Source: Paraburkholderia piptadeniae (GTDB lineage Bacteria; Pseudomonadota; Gammaproteobacteria; Burkholderiales; Burkholderiaceae). Taken from it: a stretch of 64,000 nt of DNA. This document shows, one piece after another, positions 8,011 through 16,403 of the stretch. The notes beneath the pieces are model-generated. The model had not been told where the DNA came from. It worked only from the letters and a program-made list of their open reading frames with translations, and ran no database searches. Made by a program: the position numbers and the translations under genes. Position 1 is the stretch's first letter. Every line of letters begins with the position of its first letter. The stretch is taken from NCBI RefSeq assembly GCF_900007165.1, contig NZ_CYGY02000032.1:268598-332597 (forward strand), written 5' to 3'.

Positions 8011-9552
8011 ATGACCGAACCGACCCAGCCGAATGCGGCCCCGCTGAACGCCGTCGCCGAGTTGGACGACAACCAGATCATCGCCGAGCGCCGCGAAAAG
8101 CTGCGCGCGCTGCGCGAACAAGGCGTCGCCTATCCGAACGACTTCCGTCCGACCCATCACGCCGCCGATCTGCAATCCAGATTCGCGGACACCGACAAGG
8201 ACGCGCTCGAAGCGCAGGCGCTGCAAGTCGCGCTGGCCGGCCGCATGATGCTCAAACGCGTGATGGGCAAGGCGAGCTTCGCGACGGTGCGCGACGGTTC
8301 GGGCCAGATCCAGTTCTTCATCACGCCCGCCGACGTCGGCGAAGCGACGTACGAAGCCTTCAAGAAATGGGACCTGGGCGACATCGTCGCGGCGAAGGGC
8401 GTGCTGTTCCGCACGAACAAGGGCGAGCTGTCCGTGCGCTGCACGGAACTGCGTCTGCTGTCGAAGGCGCTTCGCCCGCTGCCGGACAAGTTCCACGGTC
8501 TCGCGGACCAGGAAATGCGCTATCGCCAGCGCTACGTCGATCTGATCGTCACGCCGGAAGCGCGCAAGACCTTCGTCGCGCGCACGAAGGCGGTGTCGTC
8601 GATCCGCAAATTCATGTCCGACGCGAACTTCATGGAAGTCGAAACGCCGATGCTGCACCCGATTCCGGGCGGCGCGGCGGCAAAGCCGTTCGTCACGCAC
8701 CACAATGCGCTCGACATGCAGATGTTCCTGCGCATCGCGCCCGAACTGTACCTGAAGCGGCTGGTGGTCGGCGGCTTCGAGCGCGTGTTCGAGATCAACC
8801 GGAATTTCCGTAACGAGGGCGTGTCGCCGCGTCACAATCCGGAATTCACGATGATGGAGTTCTACGCCGCTTACACCGACTACAAGTGGCTGATGGATTT
8901 CACCGAGCAACTGATCCGCCAGGCCGCCGTCGACGCGCTCGGCACCGCGACGATCGCGTATCAGGGCCGCGAGCTGGATCTGTCGAAGCCGTTCCATCGG
9001 CTGACGATCACGCAGGCAATCCAGAAATACGCGCCGCAGTACACGGACGCGCAACTGACGGACGGCGCGTTCCTGCGCACGGAACTGAAGAAGTTCGGTG
9101 TCGACACGAAGCAGCCGCAATTCCTGAATGCGGGCACGGGCGCGCTGCAACTGGCGCTCTTCGAGGAAACGGCGGAATCGCAACTGTGGGAGCCGACGTT
9201 CATCATCGATTACCCCATCGAAGTGTCGCCGCTCGCGCGCGCATCGGATAGCGTCGAAGGCATCACCGAGCGTTTCGAGCTGTTCGTCACGGGCCGCGAA
9301 ATCGCCAACGGCTTCTCGGAACTGAACGATCCGGAAGACCAGGCTGCGCGCTTCAAGAAGCAGGTCGACCAGAAGGACGCCGGCGACGAGGAAGCCATGT
9401 ACTACGACGCCGACTATATCCGCGCGCTCGAATACGGCATGCCGCCCGCGGGTGGCTGCGGCATCGGCATCGACCGTCTGGTGATGCTGCTCACCGACAG
9501 CCCGAGCATCCGCGACGTCATTCTCTTCCCGCATCTGCGCCGCGAAGACTGA
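8011..9552 (+). CDS. lysS: Lysyl-tRNA synthetase, class II
   Basis: 513 residues; charges tRNA-Lys with lysine in the cytoplasm. N-terminal OB-fold anticodon-binding domain (about residues 60-170, including GRMMLKRVMGKASF) and a class II catalytic core with motif 2 around FRNEGVSPRHNPEFTMMEFY and motif 3 GGCGIGIDRLVMLL near the C-terminus. The ATG at 8011 (MTEPTQPN) is chosen over an upstream in-frame ATG at 7969 because homologues start there. It follows prfB as in E. coli and many proteobacteria. Confidence 0.96.
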   Translation: MTEPTQPNAAPLNAVAELDDNQIIAERREKLRALREQGVAYPNDFRPTHHAADLQSRFADTDKDALEAQALQVALAGRMMLKRVMGKASFATVRDGSGQIQFFITPADVGEATYEAFKKWDLGDIVAAKGVLFRTNKGELSVRCTELRLLSKALRPLPDKFHGLADQEMRYRQRYVDLIVTPEARKTFVARTKAVSSIRKFMSDANFMEVETPMLHPIPGGAAAKPFVTHHNALDMQMFLRIAPELYLKRLVVGGFERVFEINRNFRNEGVSPRHNPEFTMMEFYAAYTDYKWLMDFTEQLIRQAAVDALGTATIAYQGRELDLSKPFHRLTITQAIQKYAPQYTDAQLTDGAFLRTELKKFGVDTKQPQFLNAGTGALQLALFEETAESQLWEPTFIIDYPIEVSPLARASDSVEGITERFELFVTGREIANGFSELNDPEDQAARFKKQVDQKDAGDEEAMYYDADYIRALEYGMPPAGGCGIGIDRLVMLLTDSPSIRDVILFPHLRRED

Positions 9553-9928
9553 TCGCGACGCTATCTCGCCCTTGTCCCGCATAGCGGCATTCGCGCACGG
9601 CCAGTGTTCTCTGGCCGTGCGCGCTCCCCTCGCCTCACTACCCTTTCTTGCCGACGCCGACCGGTCGTTTGTAACCATCGGTAAAAGCTGCGCGACGCCA
9701 GCGTTCGCCCGTTTCTTCAGAGCCTGCTGAAACGCACGGACGACGCCGATGGCGCCGCTCGGTGCACTTCTTGCATGTCATGCGCGCAAATACTGCGCGC
9801 TTCTAACGTTACAAATTGAAACCCCGGCACGAATGGCGTGTCCGACACTTAGGGCTGGGCCTTTTGGCGCATCCTATGCCTCACCTGAGTCTCGAAGGGC
9901 AACTCTGTCCGGACGGAGGCCAATCACC
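9553..9928. other. Intergenic region between lysS and glycine-zipper gene
   Basis: About 375 bp. It contains a strong hairpin (9592-9623) after lysS and a GGAGG ribosome site at 9914-9918. I see no credible gene; a frame opening at 9749 is only an upstream extension of the next gene. Confidence 0.5.
9592..9623 (+). terminator. Hairpin downstream of lysS (no U-tract)
   Basis: A 13-bp perfect stem (CGCGCACGGCCAG / CTGGCCGTGCGCG) with a 6-nt loop stands 40 nt after the lysS stop. It lacks a run of T, so it may be a weak or Rho-assisted terminator or an mRNA 3'-end stabiliser. Confidence 0.5.
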
Positions 9929-10702
9929 ATGAACAATCCGAACAACCCGCAAACTTCCCCGCGCCGTCTTCACCCGCTCATTGCGGTGGCGGCGGGCGCC
10001 GTCATCATCGCCAGTCTCGCTGCCACGGCAGCCGTGACGGGATTGTTCCCGAAGGCGTCGAGCAACGGCGCGGTCAACGATCAGACGCAATCGGCTGCCG
10101 TCACGCAGCAGCAGCAACCTGTCGTCGATACCGCGCAGCCGGCCCGTCTGCCCGCGCAGCCACAGCCGCAAGCCGCCGCTCAACAACAGGCGGCTGAGCA
10201 GCAAGCCGCTGAACAGCAGGCGGCCCAGCAACAAGCCCAGCAGGCGCAACAGGCCGAGCAGGCCCCGCGCGCGCCGGCGCCGACGAGCCCGCAATACGCG
10301 CAACAGCCGCAGTACGCGCAGCAACCGCAGCAGCAATATGCGCCGCAACAGCCAGCGCAACCGGCCCATTGCTCGACTTGCGGCACGGTCGTCGCTATCT
10401 CGGCCGTGCGTCAGGAAGGGCATGGCACGGGCCTTGGTGCCGTCGGCGGCGCGGTAGCGGGCGGTGTCGTCGGCAACCAGTTCGGCAGCGGCAACGGCCG
10501 CACGGCGATGACGCTGCTCGGCGCGCTCGGCGGCGGACTCGCCGGCAATTCGGTCGAAAAACATCTGCGCAGCACGACCAGCTACTCAGTGCGCGTACGC
10601 ATGGAGAACGGCAAGACGCGCTACTTCACCTATCACGAGGCGCCGCCGTTCCAGCAAGGCCAGCGCGTGCGCGTGCAGAACGGCACGCTGGTGGCCGGCT
10701 AG
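9929..10702 (+). CDS. Glycine-zipper (SlyB/Rickettsia 17-kDa-like) envelope protein
   Basis: 257 residues. A single hydrophobic segment near the N-terminus (about 16-39, LHPLIAVAAGAVIIASLAAT) acts as an anchor or uncleaved signal; there is no lipobox. Residues about 55-146 form a long low-complexity Q/A/P-rich linker, ending in a CSTCG cysteine pair. Residues about 165-207 are a glycine-zipper (GTGLGAVGGAVAGGVVGNQF) typical of the 17-kDa surface antigen/SlyB superfamily, followed by a small C-terminal domain with VRVRMENGKTRYFTY. The start at 9929 has GGAGG 10 nt upstream. Single-gene unit ending in a bidirectional terminator. Precise function unknown; probably envelope integrity. Confidence 0.85.
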   Translation: MNNPNNPQTSPRRLHPLIAVAAGAVIIASLAATAAVTGLFPKASSNGAVNDQTQSAAVTQQQQPVVDTAQPARLPAQPQPQAAAQQQAAEQQAAEQQAAQQQAQQAQQAEQAPRAPAPTSPQYAQQPQYAQQPQQQYAPQQPAQPAHCSTCGTVVAISAVRQEGHGTGLGAVGGAVAGGVVGNQFGSGNGRTAMTLLGALGGGLAGNSVEKHLRSTTSYSVRVRMENGKTRYFTYHEAPPFQQGQRVRVQNGTLVAG

Positions 10703-10741
10703 GCGAGACGATCCGCGCGCCCTATTCGCGTGCCGCATACG

Positions 10742-10778
10742 AAAAAAGGCGACTCACACGTGAGTCGCCTTTTCTTTT
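10742..10778. terminator. Bidirectional terminator between the glycine-zipper gene and iscX
   Basis: Stem AAGGCGACTCA / TGAGTCGCCTT with a short loop; a T-run follows on the plus side (TTTCTTTT) and on the minus side (TTTTTT). It separates two convergent genes. Confidence 0.9.
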
Positions 10779-10815
10779 GCCGCGCCTGAGACGGCAAGCA
10801 ACGGACAGAACGCGT

Positions 10816-11013
10816 TCAGTAATCCGCGTCTTCGATCCATGCTGCCTGAATCGCTTCGAGGATCTTTTCGCTCGAGCGGTTTGGATCGTCGTCGAAGCCG
10901 TCCAGCTCCATCACCCAGCGGTGAAGATCGGTGAAGCGCACCTGTTGCGGGTCGATTTCCGGATGCTTGTCCGTCAAGGCCATCGCGATGTCTTGCGTGT
11001 CGGTCCACTTCAT
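10816..11013 (-). CDS. iscX: Fe-S cluster assembly protein IscX
   Basis: 65 residues, the usual IscX length. The acidic iron-binding face is visible (FDDDPNRSSEKILEAIQAAW and the C-terminal WIEDADY). IscX binds IscS and modulates sulfur transfer in ISC-type Fe-S biogenesis. Last gene of the isc operon, 15 nt after fdx. Confidence 0.95.
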   Translation of the reverse strand: MKWTDTQDIAMALTDKHPEIDPQQVRFTDLHRWVMELDGFDDDPNRSSEKILEAIQAAWIEDADY

Positions 11014-11028
11014 GGCTGCATGCTCCTG

Positions 11029-11370
11029 TTAGTGATTTTCCTTCGCGTGGTTGATCGAATAACGCGGAATCTCGACAACGAGATCGTCGTCCCCCGGCAT
11101 GATCGCCTGGCACGACAACCGCGACTCGCGCTCGAGACCCCATGCCTTGTCGAGCAGATCGTCCTCGTCTTCTTCCGACGGTTCCAGCGCGTTGAAGCCC
11201 TCACGCACGATCACGTGACACGTCGTGCACGCGCAGGACTTCTCGCACGCATGCTCGATCTCGATGCCGTTGTCGAGCAGATTGTCGCAGACACTCTTAC
11301 CCGGCACGGCGTCGATGACCGCGCCGTCCGGACACAGTTCGACGTGAGGCAGCACAACGATTTGAGGCAT
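11029..11370 (-). CDS. fdx: ISC-system [2Fe-2S] ferredoxin
   Basis: 113 residues. Adrenodoxin-type ferredoxin donating electrons during ISC cluster assembly. Cluster ligands appear as C42, C48, C51 (CEKSCACTTC) and C87 (SCQAIM). The ATG at 11370 (MPQIVVLPHVELCPDG) is preferred over one at 11397. It lies between hscA and iscX on the same strand; the hscA-fdx gap of 187 bp is the largest in the operon. Confidence 0.95.
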   Translation of the reverse strand: MPQIVVLPHVELCPDGAVIDAVPGKSVCDNLLDNGIEIEHACEKSCACTTCHVIVREGFNALEPSEEDEDDLLDKAWGLERESRLSCQAIMPGDDDLVVEIPRYSINHAKENH

Positions 11371-11557
11371 ACAAATTCCGTTTGGTCTGTGGGGCACGGA
11401 CGCCGCCCTTCAGGCACCGTACCATTTTACTAATCGCGCGGCCGTTTTTGGCACGCACTGCGTGATTCTGCGGCGATGCGTGAATCGCGTTTTCACTGCA
11501 TCGCACTCATTGCGCCAAGCGCGTATCGATGCCTCGCCTTGCCGTCAATACGCGATG

Positions 11558-13429
11558 TCAAATCTCGTCGAGCTTGCGGCCCGCGAGAGCGCGGCGAATG
11601 CTCTTGTCCATCCGTCGCGCGGCGAATTCGTCGGTGCCCTCGGCGAGCGTCTTCGTCGCCGTTTCGATCGCGTCGACGTCATCGCCCGGCGCGACCTTGC
11701 GCAGCGCCTCGACGAGGCCGACGAGCGTCGCGCGCTCGTCGGCGTCGAGCAACTCGCCGTCGGCGGCAAGCGCCACTTCCGTCGCTTCGATCAGACGCTG
11801 CGCTTCGACCTGCGCCTCGCGCAACGCACGGGCACGCATATCGACTTCCGCCGTCTGGAAGCTGTCTTCGAGCATGCGAGCGACGTCGTCGTCGGCAAGA
11901 CCGTACGACGGCTTCACGACCACCGACGCCTCCACGCCCGAATGCTGCTCGCGCGCGAACACGGACAGCAGCCCGTCAGCATCCACCTGATAGGTGACGC
12001 GGATGCGCGCCGCGCCCGCCGCCATCGGCGGAATGCCGCGCAGCTCGAAGCGCGCGAGCGAACGGCAATCCGACACGAGTTCGCGTTCGCCCTGGACGAC
12101 GTGAATCGCCATCGCCGTCTGGCCGTCCTTGAAGGTCGTGAATTCCTGCGCACGCGCGGTCGGAATCGTCGAGTTGCGCGGAATGATTTTCTCGGCGAGC
12201 CCGCCCATCGTTTCGACGCCCAGCGACAGCGGGATCACGTCGAGCAGCAGCCAGTCGTCGCCGTCGGCGCCACGGTTGCCCGCGAGCAGATCGGCCTGAA
12301 TCGCGGCGCCGAGCGCCACGACCTGGTCGGGGTCGAGATTCGTCAATGGCGGCTGACCGAAGAAGCTTTCGACGGCGCGGCGAATCACGGGCATGCGCGT
12401 CGCGCCGCCGACCAGCACGACACCCTTGATGTCGGCGGGCGTCACTTTCGCATCGCGCAGCGCTTTTTTCGTGGGCCCGAGCGTGCGCTGCACGAGCGCC
12501 TGCGTGATCGTTTCGAACGTCGCCTCGTCGACCGCGACGTCGATCTTCGCACCGCTCGCGAGCGTGACCTGGACGGTCGTGCCCGGCGCCGACGACAGCG
12601 CCTCCTTCGCTTCGCGCACCGTGTCGAGCAACTGGCGCACGTCTTCGGGCGTCAGCGACTTCGCCGCGACATTAGCCTTTTCCAGCACGTGGCGATACAA
12701 CGCGTGATCGAAGTCGTCGCCACCGAGCGCCGAATCGCCGCCCGCCGCGAGCACTTCGAAAACGCCCTTTGTCAGCTTCAGGATCGACAGATCGAACGTG
12801 CCGCCGCCGAGGTCATACACCGCGTACAGGCCTTCGGCGCCGTTATCGAGACCGTACGCAATCGCGGCCGCCGTCGGCTCGTTCAAGAGACGCAGCACGT
12901 TGAGACCGGCAAGACGCGCGGCATCCTTGGTCGCCTGGCGCTGCGCTTCGTCGAAATACGCGGGCACCGTGATGACGGCACCGACGAGTTCGTCGCCGAG
13001 CGTGTCTTCGGCGCGATAGCGCAGCGTCGCGAGAATTTCCGCCGACACTTCGACGGGACTCTTCACGCCGTCGACAGTGCGGATCTGCACCATGCCCGGC
13101 GCGTCGACGAAATCGTACGGCGCGTTTTCCGCGTGCTCGACTTCGCTCTTGCCGCGACCCATGAAGCGCTTGACGGAGACGATCGTGTTGCGCGGATCGG
13201 TGACGGCTTCCGCTTTCGCCACGCGCCCGATGCGCCGGCCGCCCTTCTCCAGATACCGCACGACGGAGGGCAGCAGATAGTGGCCGTCGTCATCGGGCAA
13301 AACGTCGGGCACGCCGCTGCGCACCGCCGCGACGAGAGAGTTGGTGGTGCCGAGGTCGATGCCGACGGCGAGTCGCCGCTGATGCGGCGCGGGCGCCATG
13401 CCGGGTTCGGAAATTTGCAGTAAGGCCAT
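11558..13429 (-). CDS. hscA: Fe-S assembly chaperone HscA (Hsp70 family)
   Basis: 623 residues. Specialised DnaK-type ATPase that acts with HscB on IscU to release or transfer the nascent Fe-S cluster. Nucleotide-binding domain motifs: VGIDLGTTNSLVA, LLNEPTAAAIAYGLD, YDLGGGTFDLSIL and VVLVGGATRMPVIR; the substrate-binding domain follows. It carries HscA-like rather than DnaK-like spacing and lacks the DnaK C-terminal tail. I start at the ATG at 13429 (MALLQISEPG); an upstream ATG at 13474 lacks family support. It is 91 bp downstream of hscB. Confidence 0.95.
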   Translation of the reverse strand: MALLQISEPGMAPAPHQRRLAVGIDLGTTNSLVAAVRSGVPDVLPDDDGHYLLPSVVRYLEKGGRRIGRVAKAEAVTDPRNTIVSVKRFMGRGKSEVEHAENAPYDFVDAPGMVQIRTVDGVKSPVEVSAEILATLRYRAEDTLGDELVGAVITVPAYFDEAQRQATKDAARLAGLNVLRLLNEPTAAAIAYGLDNGAEGLYAVYDLGGGTFDLSILKLTKGVFEVLAAGGDSALGGDDFDHALYRHVLEKANVAAKSLTPEDVRQLLDTVREAKEALSSAPGTTVQVTLASGAKIDVAVDEATFETITQALVQRTLGPTKKALRDAKVTPADIKGVVLVGGATRMPVIRRAVESFFGQPPLTNLDPDQVVALGAAIQADLLAGNRGADGDDWLLLDVIPLSLGVETMGGLAEKIIPRNSTIPTARAQEFTTFKDGQTAMAIHVVQGERELVSDCRSLARFELRGIPPMAAGAARIRVTYQVDADGLLSVFAREQHSGVEASVVVKPSYGLADDDVARMLEDSFQTAEVDMRARALREAQVEAQRLIEATEVALAADGELLDADERATLVGLVEALRKVAPGDDVDAIETATKTLAEGTDEFAARRMDKSIRRALAGRKLDEI

Positions 13430-13520
13430 CTGGAATCTTCTTCGGGTCCGTCGGGGTCGATCGTGATCGATCATGCCCCAGTCCTGATCATGTCGGTTCG
13501 CGTGTTGTCTACGCGCCGCG

Positions 13521-14048
13521 CTAGTTTTCGAGTCGTTCGATCTGCGTGCCGATCTCCGACGCCACGCGCTCGATGAACATCAGTTGTCGCACCGCTTCGC
13601 CTGCCGCCTGGTTCGAGCCGCTGTCGAGCAACGCGGCCAGCTTCGCGAAGCGCACCTTCTCTTCGTCGCGCAGTTCCGCGAGCAGCGCGTCGAGCGCATC
13701 GACATTCTTCGCCGCCGACGCGTCCTCGATGCTCTCGCGCCATTCCATCTGCTGCATCAGGAATGCCGGCTCCATCGCCGTGTTGTTCTCCGCGCCGACG
13801 TCGACGCCGCGCAGCGACAGCAGATAGCGCGCGCGCCTGAGCGGATCACGCAGCGTCTGATACGCCTCGTTCGTGCGCGTCGCCCATTGCATCGCGATGC
13901 GCTTCTGCGCGTCGCCCGCCGCGGCGAAGCGGTCGGGATGCACCTGCGCCTGCACCGTGCGGTACGCGTGGTCGAGCGCGGAAGCGTCGAGCACGAACTG
14001 CTCGGGCAGATCGAAGAGTTTGAAGTGACTGTCGTTCAGCGAGGCCAT
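13521..14048 (-). CDS. hscB: Fe-S assembly co-chaperone HscB (J-domain)
   Basis: 175 residues. The N-terminal J-domain carries the HPD motif at 37-39 (AQVHPDRF), which stimulates HscA ATPase; the C-terminal three-helix domain (from about residue 90) binds IscU. The order iscA-hscB-hscA is standard for isc operons. A terminator-like hairpin lies upstream, between iscA and hscB. Confidence 0.94.
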   Translation of the reverse strand: MASLNDSHFKLFDLPEQFVLDASALDHAYRTVQAQVHPDRFAAAGDAQKRIAMQWATRTNEAYQTLRDPLRRARYLLSLRGVDVGAENNTAMEPAFLMQQMEWRESIEDASAAKNVDALDALLAELRDEEKVRFAKLAALLDSGSNQAAGEAVRQLMFIERVASEIGTQIERLEN

Positions 14049-14118
14049 CAGTTTGGTTTGTCCGTCGAAAGCGCGTGGCGAAGGTCAGGCAGGCATCTTG
14101 CGATGTTCATGGCGAAAT

Positions 14119-14146
14119 TGAAAAAAGGCGGCACAGGCCGCCTTTT
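14119..14146 (-). terminator. Intra-operon terminator between iscA and hscB
   Basis: On the minus strand AAAAGGCGG / CCGCCTTTT form a 9-bp stem with a 6-nt loop followed by TTTTTTC. It is 18 nt after the iscA stop and 70 nt before hscB, so it could reduce transcription of hscBA-fdx-iscX relative to iscRSUA. Confidence 0.8.
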
Positions 14147-14163
14147 CCGCGTAATCCGCGCGC

Positions 14164-14487
14164 TTACACGCGGAACGATTCGCCGCAGCCGCATTCGTCC
14201 TTCACGTTCGGATTGTTGAACTTGAAGCCTTCATTCAGCCCTTCGCGCGCGAAGTCGAGCTCGGTCCCGTCGATATAGGCGAGGCTCTTCGGGTCGACCA
14301 CGATCTTCACGCCATTGCATTCGAACACCTGGTCTTCAGGTGCGAGTTCATCGACGTACTCGAGCTTGTATGCGAGGCCCGAGCAACCCGTCGTGCGCAC
14401 ACCGAGCCGCAGTCCGACGCCCTTGCCGCGTCGGGTCAGATATTTCTGGACGTGTTGTGCTGCCTTTTCGGTCAACGTAATTGCCAT
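14164..14487 (-). CDS. iscA: A-type Fe-S carrier IscA
   Basis: 107 residues. Carrier that takes Fe-S clusters from the IscU scaffold to target apoproteins. The three invariant cysteines are present: C35 in TTGCSGLAYKLEY and C99/C101 in the C-terminal ECGCGESF. It lies 149 bp after iscU on the same strand. Confidence 0.95.
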   Translation of the reverse strand: MAITLTEKAAQHVQKYLTRRGKGVGLRLGVRTTGCSGLAYKLEYVDELAPEDQVFECNGVKIVVDPKSLAYIDGTELDFAREGLNEGFKFNNPNVKDECGCGESFRV

Positions 14488-14636
14488 AGCGTTTCTCTAT
14501 GTGCGGCACGCCGTCGTTTCTCACGACCCGTGTCGCGACCCTGCCTGCATCTCAAATCGTTCCGGCGGGCGACGATTTCAAGGATCGATCGCCACGCCGC
14601 GCCACTATCGCGCTCAAAGCCACGCGCAATGCGTGC

Positions 14637-15053
14637 TTACGCCGACTGCTCGGCGCTCGCTGCGCCAGCCGTTTCGCCATGACGCTGCTTGTAGTCGGCA
14701 ACCGCTGCCTTGATCGCGTCTTCCGCGAGAATCGAGCAGTGGATCTTTACCGGAGGCAGCGCCAGTTCTTCGGCGATCTGCGTGTTCTTGATCGTGAGCG
14801 CCTGATCGAGCGTCTTGCCCTTCACCCATTCCGTGACGAGCGAGCTCGACGCGATGGCCGAACCGCAGCCGTACGTCTTGAACTTCGCGTCCTCGATGAC
14901 GCCGTCCGCGCCAACGCGGATCTGCAGCTTCATCACGTCGCCACAAGCCGGCGCGCCGACCATGCCCGTACCGACGGTATCGTCGTCTTTCGCGAACGAG
15001 CCGACGTTGCGCGGGTTTTCGTAGTGGTCCAGAACCTTGTCGCTATATGCCAT
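14637..15053 (-). CDS. iscU: Fe-S cluster scaffold IscU
   Basis: 138 residues. Scaffold on which [2Fe-2S] clusters are built with sulfur from IscS. Cluster cysteines are C37 (APACGDVMKL), C63 (TYGCGSAIASS) and C106 (KIHCSILAE); the HscA-recognition motif LPPVK is at 99-103. The protein is about ten residues longer than E. coli IscU, with an alanine-rich C-terminal tail. It lies 57 bp downstream of iscS. Confidence 0.96.
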   Translation of the reverse strand: MAYSDKVLDHYENPRNVGSFAKDDDTVGTGMVGAPACGDVMKLQIRVGADGVIEDAKFKTYGCGSAIASSSLVTEWVKGKTLDQALTIKNTQIAEELALPPVKIHCSILAEDAIKAAVADYKQRHGETAGAASAEQSA

Positions 15054-15110
15054 GTTGTCACTCCTTGATTCGATTCAACCTGCGTTCGTGATCGACTGAT
15101 TCGGGCGCGC

Positions 15111-16334
15111 TCAGTGCGCGGCCCACTGGATCGTCGACAGATCGATGCCGTCCTTGTGCATTTCCCACAGCGGCGACAGATCGCGCAGCTTCGCGATCTT
15201 GCTCTTCAGCAGGTTGATCACATAATCGACGTCCTGTTCCGTCGTGAAGCGGCCAACCGTGAAGCGGATCGAGCTGTGAGCCAGCTCGTCGTTGCGGCCG
15301 AGCGCGCGCAACACATACGACGGCTCCAGCGAAGCCGACGTGCACGCCGAGCCCGACGACACCGCGACATCCTTCACCGCCATGATCAGCGACTCGCCTT
15401 CGACGAAGTTGAAGCTGATGTTCAGGTTGTGCGGCACACGCTGTTCCATGTCGCCGTTCACATACGTTTCCTCGATCTCTTGCAGCCCGCGCAGCAGCTT
15501 GTCGCGCAGCATGCGGACGCGTTCGTTTTCGGTCGCCATTTCTTCGCGCGCGATGCGGAACGCTTCACCCATACCGACGATCTGGTGCGTCGCCAGCGTG
15601 CCCGAGCGCATGCCACGCTCGTGGCCGCCGCCGTGCATCTGCGCTTCGATGCGCACGCGCGGCTTGCGGCGCACATACAGCGCGCCGATGCCCTTCGGGC
15701 CATACGTCTTGTGCGCCGAGAACGACATCAGGTCGACCTTCAGCTTCTGCAGGTCGATTTCGACCTTGCCCGTCGCCTGCGCTGCGTCGACGTGGAAAAT
15801 GATGCCCTTCTCGCGGCAGATCTCGCCGATCGTCTCGATCTCCTGAATGACGCCGATCTCGTTGTTCACGTGCATCACCGACACCAGAATCGTGTCCGGG
15901 CGCAGCGCTGCCTTGAACACTTCCAGATCGACCAGGCCGTCGTCCTTCACGTCCAGATACGTCACTTCGAAGCCTTCGCGCTCGAGCTCGCGGCAGGTGT
16001 CGAGCACGGCCTTGTGCTCGGTCTTCACCGTGATCACATGCTTGCCCTTCGTCTTGTAGAAGTGCGCAGCGCCCTTGATCGCGAGGTTGTCCGATTCCGT
16101 CGCGCCCGACGTCCAGATGATTTCGCGCGGGTCGGCGTTGACGAGCGCCGCGACGTTCTCGCGCGCTTCCTCGACGGCACGCTCCGCGTCCCAGCCGTAC
16201 GCGTGGCTGCGCGACGCCGGGTTGCCGAACTGCTCGCGCAGATACGGAATCATCTTGTCCACCACGCGCGGATCGACAGGCGTCGTCGCGCTGTAGTCCA
16301 TGTAAATGGGCAGGTGGGGAATGTCGTTATTCAT
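15111..16334 (-). CDS. iscS: Cysteine desulfurase IscS
   Basis: 407 residues. PLP enzyme that removes sulfur from cysteine for Fe-S clusters, tRNA thiolation and other pathways. PLP lysine K209 in SFSAHKTYGPKG; catalytic loop cysteine C331 in SSGSACTSASLEPSYVL; the extended loop marks the IscS (group I) type. The start at 16334 (MNNDIPHLPIYMDYSATTPVD) has a GGAG ribosome site 7-10 nt upstream; a start at 16352 is possible but less supported. Second gene of the isc operon, 69 bp after iscR. Confidence 0.96.
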   Translation of the reverse strand: MNNDIPHLPIYMDYSATTPVDPRVVDKMIPYLREQFGNPASRSHAYGWDAERAVEEARENVAALVNADPREIIWTSGATESDNLAIKGAAHFYKTKGKHVITVKTEHKAVLDTCRELEREGFEVTYLDVKDDGLVDLEVFKAALRPDTILVSVMHVNNEIGVIQEIETIGEICREKGIIFHVDAAQATGKVEIDLQKLKVDLMSFSAHKTYGPKGIGALYVRRKPRVRIEAQMHGGGHERGMRSGTLATHQIVGMGEAFRIAREEMATENERVRMLRDKLLRGLQEIEETYVNGDMEQRVPHNLNISFNFVEGESLIMAVKDVAVSSGSACTSASLEPSYVLRALGRNDELAHSSIRFTVGRFTTEQDVDYVINLLKSKIAKLRDLSPLWEMHKDGIDLSTIQWAAH

Positions 16335-16403
16335 CAATCGCTCCGGGGACATCAGTGCATTTGGCTTTGCGGGTCTGGCGTGCGCGTCTGATTGCGCGCA
16401 CTG

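Noticed and set aside
10180..10386. CAG/CAA-rich stretch as a tandem repeat or CRISPR-like array
   Set aside because: It codes for the Gln/Ala linker of the glycine-zipper protein; there are no regular spacers.
11462..13423. Plus-strand frame of about 650 codons
   Set aside because: Antisense to hscA, whose protein is unmistakable; no family signature in the shadow.
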